A DNA stretch of 64,000 bases from Thereva unica (lineage: Eukaryota; Arthropoda; Insecta; Diptera; Therevidae): NCBI GenBank assembly GCA_949987705.1, contig OX465281.1, positions 198,697,112 through 198,761,111 of the forward strand. The letters run 5' to 3'. Under the pieces are notes generated by a model. That model searched no databases, was not told where the DNA came from, and worked only from the letters and a program-made list of their open reading frames with translations. How positions within the stretch are numbered: position 1 is the stretch's first letter; each line of letters opens with the position of its first letter. A program made the translations under genes and the position numbers. Shown here in pieces: positions 49,201 through 58,200 of the stretch.

Positions 49201-52200
49201 AAAAATACCGCAGCTAAGGTTGTGACAGTTCTTTCCTTCACTTCTCTCTCTATCTTCCGACTAGAGCTGCTGTTCGACATTTCAAAAAAAAAAAAAAAAA
49301 TACATGGTCGACAGTACAAAGGGGCCTTCCCTAAGTCTCTAGTGTGTCACATAAAAAAAAAAAAAACACGGATGCCAAAGCAACGGATATCTTATCATTT
49401 CCATCATCGCTCAGTCATACGGGTTAAAAATCAATGCGGGAAAGACCAAAGTGATCACAACAGACAGATCGAGAACCAGTGTTCACTTCGATGGAACCCA
49501 AATCGAACAGGTTCCGAGATTCAAATATTTGGGATCAATGATTGAAGAAACGAAAGTAGCATCGACGTTCACAGCCGCATCGGCCAGGCAACAGCAACAT
49601 TCGCCTCGCTCAAGTGGTGCATATTGAAACGAACAAATATTTCCATCAAAACGAAAGTACGCCTTTACCGAAAGTTGATCCTTCCGATTCTTCTTTATGG
49701 ATCTGAAACGTGGACACCGCTCAAACCGGACGTTAAGAGACTTGAGGTGTTCCAAATGCTATGCTTGAGGCAGATCCTTGGTGTCTCACCACGCGATCGC
49801 CTTCGAAACGAGACGGTCAGACAAAGATGCGATCAGCAGACACTGATCGAAGAAGAAATGCAAAAACATCGACTATGTTGGTTTGGACATGTTTGTCGAA
49901 TGGATGATAACCGCTTGCCACGTAAACTTCTCTGGTGAGACCGGCTCGCAGGCTGGAGAATCCAGCGATCGGCACCGACGAAAACCGACGAATGTCGAGG
50001 GTGACCTAAAGAATCAACGGTTATCAGTTACCGAGCCTTGAGACGTCGCCAAAATAATCGGCAAGAATGGAAACGAATCGTGAATAGAGTTGGAGATCCA
50101 GCGGCACCGACAGCAGCGTATCCGTTGCCGGCACGTCCCGCTCGGATCGCCAGCTAACGGATCATAGAAGAAGAAGAAGTCTGCACAATGAGGTTGCCAA
50201 TATACTCCAGTCTCATTGTTGGTCAAGATCCTAGTTGTTGGAGGTAGTAGTTTGTTATTCTGTATTGCCCTTGCCAGTAGTTTCTTCAATTCTCTCTAGG
50301 CTACCTAGGGCGTCTTGTGAAAAGTTTACTACTTGTTAATAAATTTTAATTTGAATAATAAACCGTTACATTAAAACCCCAAGAAACCTTACTGACGAAG
50401 TCGTTATTTTTATCATATCAGTAATCAGTACATTTGTTTACATTTGCCAATTTTTGTTTTTTTAGGTACTATCAATAATTGGAGATAATGCTCTTAACTG
50501 CCGGATTGTTTTATTTGATTTAACACAAACTTCCAATTACAATTCCGATGACATGAAAATTGATGTTACAATGGGCTGTGCTAAAATTATATTTTTAAAT
50601 TGGTTTGTTACATCATGCCTGGTAAATATAATCTGTAATAGAAATCAAATTTTTTTTAACAAAAAAATAAATATTACAGACATTTTTAAGCAACTTCCAA
50701 ATGGCTCAAGAGGCCATAGTATCTGCTGGTGCAGCTGCTGCAGAATCCGCTAAACAAAACGTCGTTAACGTTTATGAGAAAGCAACAAGATTGAAATTTA
50801 ATATTAAAATTAAAGCACCTATTATTATCGTCCCTATAGATTCACAAAGTAATAATGGAATCTCACTCGATCTGGGTTTCCTTAGTATCACAAATGTATG
50901 CAGTGAAATAGATGTTGATGTAAGTGAAACAGCTTAATAAAAAACAGCTTAAATTATCAAAAATTTATTAAAGCATGACCAAAGTCCGGCTGTGCTTGAT
51001 GATATAAAACTAGAATTGAAGGATATGAAATTATCTAAAGTCACATTATCACCATATGTTTCTGATTATTCGCCCGACCGTTTACCTTCAGGTTTTAAAA
51101 ATCATTTAATAAATTCATAGCTTTATAAATTATGTAAACAATTTACAGCTTCCGATTTGTATGGCTTGGAGTCAAATGTAAACATCTTTGATCCTATAAG
51201 CTTCAATTTAAATGTGACTAGAAAATTAACCAAGTGGTACAAGGACAGACCAGATTTAGATGTATCGGGTCGTCTGAAATCAATGGAGGTATTTTTCTTT
51301 TGTTCAACAAACCAAGGGTATATATATTACTAAAGTTTTTCTTAGCTAAATCTAAATATAACTGATTATGCACTACTGATGCTTATAGCTGCAAAAAATC
51401 TTACAGAAGGACAAAATGAATTTCCAAGGGTTGCTGCAGTAACCCATAACGTAGAAGGTTTGTTAACGAATTAAACATAAAGAATTAATTTTGCTGCTAA
51501 ACGCTAGTTGTTATGTTCAAAAATTCTTTACTTCTTTTTTATATTTTATATATCTTTTAAATATTTTTATAATGCTCAGACAATCAGGAATCAACTGCTG
51601 TTAATGTTGAGGTTCATCAGGATAATGCTGATAAAGGTAATTATAACATAAATGTAGGATATTTGTATAAGTTGAATAGTGTTTAGGACATTGGTATGAA
51701 AAAAAAAATCAGTTTTATTTGTCAATGATGACAAATATTTAATGATGTTATCGGTTCGATTAGGCATGAATATAGTGAAAGATGTTCTAAAAGTGCACAA
51801 AAATTTTCAATTAGTTTTGTTCACCACTCATTCTCAAATCAAAAAAATTTGAATATAAATATTTCTCTAAAAGAAAAAAAATTGGTTAAATTGGTTAGCA
51901 TTTCTCTTGACAAAAGATTGGCCTATTTTTTATGTTTTACTCGAAGCCTACGTACGACGTTAGCATCAAATTAAAACGTTTTTAGTAGAGGAGACAAACC
52001 TCTTAGCTCCGTCCAGGATTTTACAGTTGTTGATTATTTACTTACTTACTTATGCTCCTTCAATCACTCATAGACGTAATTTCGGGAAATATCCCTGCCA
52101 CTTAAATAATTCCAAATCGCCAATCTTCGCACTTAGTGAAACCCAAATATCTCCCGATACTGACTTGGTCATTACCAGGTGTCGGAGTACACTTTAGTGC

Positions 52201-55200
52201 ACATCTCCCCCCGCAAAGGGGTATTGTTATCTATGTTAGCGATGACGTGGCTTATTATAAATATATTTAAGCACGACTTGAGGTTTCAACTATCTTTGGA
52301 TTAAAATCATTTTCCAAAGCCGCGTCATATTTTTCCGCTTCCTATACAGAAGTCCTAAGCTAAGTAATGAAGCCTCCACTTCATCATTGACAATATTTCC
52401 GAACGAATCTCGGGATTTTTGTCGTCCAATCCTGAGTGTGAAATCATCGTTGCTGGTGATTTCAATGTTCACAATGTAAAATGGCTGACTTACTTAAATG
52501 GCACCAGTGTTTCTGGCAAAGACGTCGCGCTCTTTGCAGACACCCATAACGTGTATCAAATTGTGGATCATCCCACAAGAGTCAATGATGTTGCTGATAA
52601 GGGAACCTATCTCCTTGATCTTTTTCTTACTTCTCATCCGGCGCGTTACTCAATCGAAGTTGATTCATTATGGGAAGGCCAATTGGCTGGGGCTTATAAA
52701 TTTTTCCAATATACTGACTGAGCCCTTTGTTTCCGAAATAAAAACGTCAACTCTGCCGCTATCGGTATCACCAGCATCATACAGGCAGGAATGCATTTGT
52801 TCATTCCCCCTTCTACAAAATCTGTGAAGCCTAGGCCCAAAATATGGTTTAATCGGGAGTGCATAAATGCAATTAAAACTAAAGAAGCTGCCTTCCGAGC
52901 ATACAAGAGTTGCCCGAGTGAATCGCTCCGTTTAGAATACATACAACAAAGAAATTTCTGTAAAGCCACCATTAAGAAAGTTAAAACCTTATTTGACAAC
53001 AAATTGAGAAGTAAACTCCTTAATGCAACCTCCGGTAACAAAAACTTCTGGTCCTTGGTAAGTTCCACCAAGAAGAATTTCACTACAAGTTCAATCCCTT
53101 CCTTTATCCACGGTGAGAAGGCGATAACCGACAGCAAATCCAAGGCCGATTTATTAGCATCTCTGTTTGCTTCAAATTCTTCTTTAGCCGAAACTGATGC
53201 GTTACCTCCTGTTTCCGGACATAACGCCCATTCAATGGACAGGCTTTTCTTCAGGACTCGGTGACTCCAGCCTTCCCTCCAAATACCGCCCATTAGCAAT
53301 TACTCTCCAAAATCATGGAGACGATAATCAACAAAAAGCTTATGGGATATCTAGAATCCAACCTACTCATAAACGAAAGACAATATGGCTTCCGACAAAA
53401 AAGATCCATTGGCGATCTTTTAGTTTGTCTTACAGAACACCTCGGCCGAAGTCTGCATGGATCTGTTGAGTCTAATCTGGTTGCTCTGGATATCTACAAG
53501 GCTTTCGATAGAGTTTGTCACTCAGCCTTGTTAGCTAAACTCAAATCTATTATTCTACAGAAGTGGATTGAGAGTTTCCTTTCCGGCCGTTCAATCAAAG
53601 TAGAATTGGTTGGCGTCAAATCCGCATCCCACCCGACTCTCTGCGGAGGTTCCCCAGGGGTCAATTTTATCACCGGCCCTATTTCTTATCTTTATAAATG
53701 ACCTACTTTCACTCCCCTCCAACCCACTTCTCAGCTTCGCTGATGACTTAACTCTGCGCACCCACCCTGCACATCTTAGGCGTGTCATTAGCCAAAGACT
53801 TTTATTTTTGTGACACACTAGAGGTTTAGGGAAAGCCCCTCCCTTTGTACTGTCCACAATATATTTTTTCATATAGAGTGCAATGTCGAATGTCGAAGTT
53901 GGAAGATAGAGAGAAGAGATAGAGAAGACCACATATTCCAAATCGCCAAACAAGCATACCAGTGCTTTGGATTTCTTAAGAGGTGCAAGTTCCTCCTCCA
54001 GCCATCCAGCTGTTAGTTATAAATCCTACATTCGGCCTCTTCTCGAATACAACTCCCTCATTTGGGACGGCGCTTCGATAACCACCTTGGCATGATTAGA
54101 TAAGATGCAAAAAGGGCACTTAAATTAATTGATGATGACACCGTCGACCCCTTGAGCCACCGTAGAAATGTAGCAGCACTGACAAAATTTCACGGCAATA
54201 TTATACCCGCAACACCAGATTAGCGCACTCGTCTCATTCCCTCTACCTACAACTCTCCCTTTCACGCACTCAACAAGATAGGAATTCGTTTGTAAATAGA
54301 ACAACTTGACTGTGGAATAACCTCTCGCAGTCAGTATTCCCGAGCTCCTACAACATCCAAGAGTCCAAATGCAGGGTTCATCGCTACCTTCTTCAACACC
54401 CCTTCGAACCCTCATAACCCTTAACCTATTCCGCCCCCTGCTAAGCTTGCTGCTAGACATTGCACCATGACGTGACGAACGACATGACACTGGTGGTACA
54501 AAGGGTGAACTTTTAATCATATTAATAATGTACCTGATACATTTATAATAAAGTAAGTTTTATTATCATTTTATTATTGCTACTATTAAAATATTTAATC
54601 GCTTCTAGCAAGTTCTTCTTTTGAGTATTGTATTTTTTTCTAAATGGCAATAAATTCATACATAATTATTTTCAGAAGTACCAAAATTCCATCGCCGTTC
54701 GGCGTTAAGACATGAAAATTCATTCGCAGATAGAAGATTTGCCGGTTTAAGACCACCCAGTAATTGGTTTTAAGTTTTTAATTGTTTTTACCTTTATTGA
54801 TTTCCCTTTTTTACATGTTTCAAATTATTGTATTATTTTCGTTTTAAATTTGCATCAAATTCATAAAAATTCATTTTCAGTTGATAGATCTATTCAAGAT
54901 AAAAAGGCAATTCAACGAGCAACGTATAAAATAAAACAAACTCTTGAAATCAAACATGTAAAATCCCGTATTACTCTTGGTAACTGCATTTGTTTCTTTA
55001 TTTACTTTTCTAAAATTATCTATATTTTTTTGCATTTTTTTATTATTGCCTATTTCCATGTTTCTTTTTTTTCCTACGTGCAAAAGATAGCTGCAGATGC
55101 GGCAAATTCTCTAGGTGTGAAAAAACAAGACCTCCGAAAACCCCGACTTTTAATGTACAAAATATTACGCCGAAATTTCAATATGTACAGTCAGTGACTA

Positions 55201-58200
55201 AATTGTGAGGACACTTGTAAAAATTTAAATCAGCAAAAGTAAATCTTCTTTTTCTTAAAATATATATAAATGTAAGTAAAAAAGAAATTTCTGATAATTT
55301 TCAATTTTCGGGTTACCCTGTTTGGGCGCTAGATTTACTTTTGCTGATCCAATGCAAGTGTCCTCTCAATTAAGTCACTGACTGTATAATTTTAAAATAT
55401 GTACTCCTATCTGGAATATTTTTTTAAAATATTATCATTGTAAAAGTTTTATCGTTCATATTGCATAATTTTTTTTTATATTTATTGTAGCTAGAGCAAT
55501 GATGAAGAAGTCAGAGCAGCAAGATGTAGTTCAAGGAGCTGTGAAAATCGAAGAACAGTTGAAATTTAGTTTTCAATTTGATGGAGTTGTTGTTAATCTT
55601 ATCAAAGGTAATTGCATAAAGAATTTATATAAAAATAAGTAAACATACAAAATCAGAGTGGCCACTTTCTGGGAAACCTGGAAAGTCAGGGCATCTAATC
55701 CGTATGGAAAATTAAGGGAAAAAAGTCAAGGAATTTTCATTCATATCCTGGGAATTTTCTATTCATAATATTCAAATTATTTTCTGATGAAATATGTAAT
55801 AGATCGATCTGTATGGAATTCATCTGACTGGCATGTGAATAGATGCACAGAATGTGGGTACCTACACTAGTATTCCTTTAGGAGCAGCAGAACCAGTTTT
55901 ACAATTTAATCTAGGTCTACACTGGTATTTTTTCATCGCTTGTAGACGAGGTAGGCTTGGGGAAAAATATGATTGGGGCCCCTATGTGTCTAGACCCACT
56001 ATCATTTGGACCCCTTATGGATTGCCCTATACAGCCCACGCAGAGCGTCTAACTCCTCCATTCATTTCATCATTGCGCTCCTTTAATCCCTCATGGGACA
56101 TAGGGCGGAAACAGTTGCCCTCCAGCGGACTCTGTTTTGCGCGACAGCTCTCAGCTCCGACCAGGATCTCCCAGTTGTTGCGGCTTCTGCTAGTAGGGTT
56201 CTCCTCCACGTTGTTCTAGGTCGTCCTACTCGACGGGATCCTTGCGGATTCCAGTCAAGGGCCTGTTTGGCTAGATTTTCGTTTTCGCGTCGCAAGGTGT
56301 GGCCAACCCAATTCCATTTCCTTCGCCTGATTTGGTCGTCTATCCTTTCTTGGCCGGCACGGCGCCATAGTTCTTCGTTTGAAATTCTATCTTGCCAGCG
56401 GATTTTTAGGATACGACGAAGGCATCTGTTGATGAAGACTTGTAGGCGCCCTGTGATGAATTGGGTGACTCCATGTTTCGCAACCGTACAAAAGTACTGC
56501 CTTCATGTTGGAGTTGAACAGCCGTAATTTGGTGTTAGTTGAGATCTCCGTTGATCTCCATATGCGGAACAGGCATGCATATGCGCCTCGTGCTTTATTT
56601 ATTCTGGAACTGACATCTTCTTCTGCACCGCCATTTTCGGTAATAATACTACCGAGGTAGCAGAATTTATCGACCAGTTCCACGACACGGTTATTCAGCG
56701 CAGTCCGTTCAATGGTGTTTGCATTTATCCTCATTTCTTTGCTGGACTACTTTCTGTTGCCAACTTGTTAATCATGTTTTTGAGGTCCTGGTGTCTGTGG
56801 GCCAGCAAACAGATATCATCTGCGTAGTCGAGATCCTTAAGGCGGTCTAACAAACCCCATTGTATGCCGCCTGTTCTACTATCTAGAGCGCCGACAAGGA
56901 TGTCATTTATTACTATAACAAATAGTAAAGGCGAGAGTAGGCATCCTTGCCTAACTCCTTGCCTCAGATCATAAAGAATTCCCACCCCACTTAGCCACCG
57001 TGAGATTACTACCCGCACCGAACCGGAGTGGAATGAAGAGGCCAATCAAGAATTTTGGCGTGAATATGTAAGTAATTGTCTCGATTCCCAGATCCGGCGG
57101 AGCGGAAGTGAGTGCGGATTTGACATTTTGCGACTCTCAAATCCGCAGCCGTGGATTTGTTTAATCAAAAAATCTGGAGTGAAGACTCACGCGATTATGA
57201 AATTAGCGATGTCGGATTATCTTAGGCGCATCTGTCGTTCAAATCCGCAGAAAATTTGTTGCGGATCACACTTTTACAGGGCGGAAAATGTTTAAAAGAA
57301 ATTTGCGGTTGCGGATTTGAGAATCGCAAAGTGTCAAATCCGCACTCACTTCCGACCCGCCGGATCTGGGAATCGAGGCGTATATCTGCGCCGTGTAATA
57401 ACTAACTTAGACATGAAGATGGAATAGAACCATCCATCTTCTTCTGGATCTACCTACTGGTTTATTTCCTGGAATTTCTGCCACCATAAGCCGTTTTTCG
57501 GTTATCGACCATCCTGATTACGTGGCCGGCTAGTCTTAGTCTGTTGATTTTTATAAACGTTGAGAGTTCTGGGTCGTCAAATATGCATCTGAGAACTTTC
57601 CTCTCAAACCATAGCATAGTACTGATCGTATTACTGTTTTGTAGAGCGAAAGTTTCGTTTTCCTGTGCACAAATCTTGAGTGCAGGATTTGTTTTTGAGC
57701 ATAAAAAGCTCTATTAGCCAGTAGTATTCGTCCGGTTATTTCTTCTTTTCCTTCGTCGATGGTTATATTTCTTCCCATTCTAAACTTTCCAGCTCTGGAT
57801 TGTTGCATCACCTTTGTTTTCTCTTCATTGATGTTCAGCATAGACTTCTTTTGCTGCCAAGAGGGACCCTCCCACGATGTTCACGTCATCCGCATATCCC
57901 AGTATGTGTTGCTATGGACACACTTCTCTGTACTGACGTTTTTCTTATCACCCATTCTAGGGCCAAGTTGAAAAGCATGGGGGCTAGTCCATCTCCTTGT
58001 CCAAGGCCTTGTCGCACTTCCAACTCTTCTGTTACTGCAATTTGCGGAGCTATTCGCTGCAGATTTTATCAGTCGTACTAGCTTGGAGGGGACTTTTAAT
58101 TCCAATAGGATCCTGTACAGCCTCTCTCTGTTTATCGAGTCATATGGCTGTTGAAAGTCGAGAAATATCTAGTATATATGTATATTCCTTTCCCAGGTTT

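Larger units (their letters stand above)
35322..50175 (+). mobile_element. RTE-type LINE split by a Polinton and a SINE
   Basis: The left part (35322-36064) encodes the endonuclease end ([29 protein letters not shown] with a small lesion, [14 protein letters not shown]) and linker. The right part (48162-48887) continues it exactly: across the Polinton, the frame reads LDLI then [18 protein letters not shown] once one CTCATC copy is removed. RT start motifs follow ([23 protein letters not shown]). A SINE then replaces about 400 bp of RT core, and the end (49366-49938) reads [37 protein letters not shown] and RLPRKLLW. The tail at about 50160-50178 is a GAAGAAGAAG repeat, typical for RTE. It is a pseudogene. 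Confidence 0.82.
52200..54470 (+). mobile_element. CR1/Jockey-type LINE, nearly full ORF2 in pieces
   Basis: Endonuclease end (52419-52721: [30 protein letters not shown]), linker (52791-53264: [35 protein letters not shown]), reverse transcriptase (53315-53820: [54 protein letters not shown]) and C-terminal end (53940-54470: [13 protein letters not shown]). Frameshifts and stops separate the pieces. A minus-strand SINE tail (53815-53935) interrupts it after the SFADDL box. The copy is better preserved than its relatives at 6453, 10340 and 33290. Confidence 0.85.
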
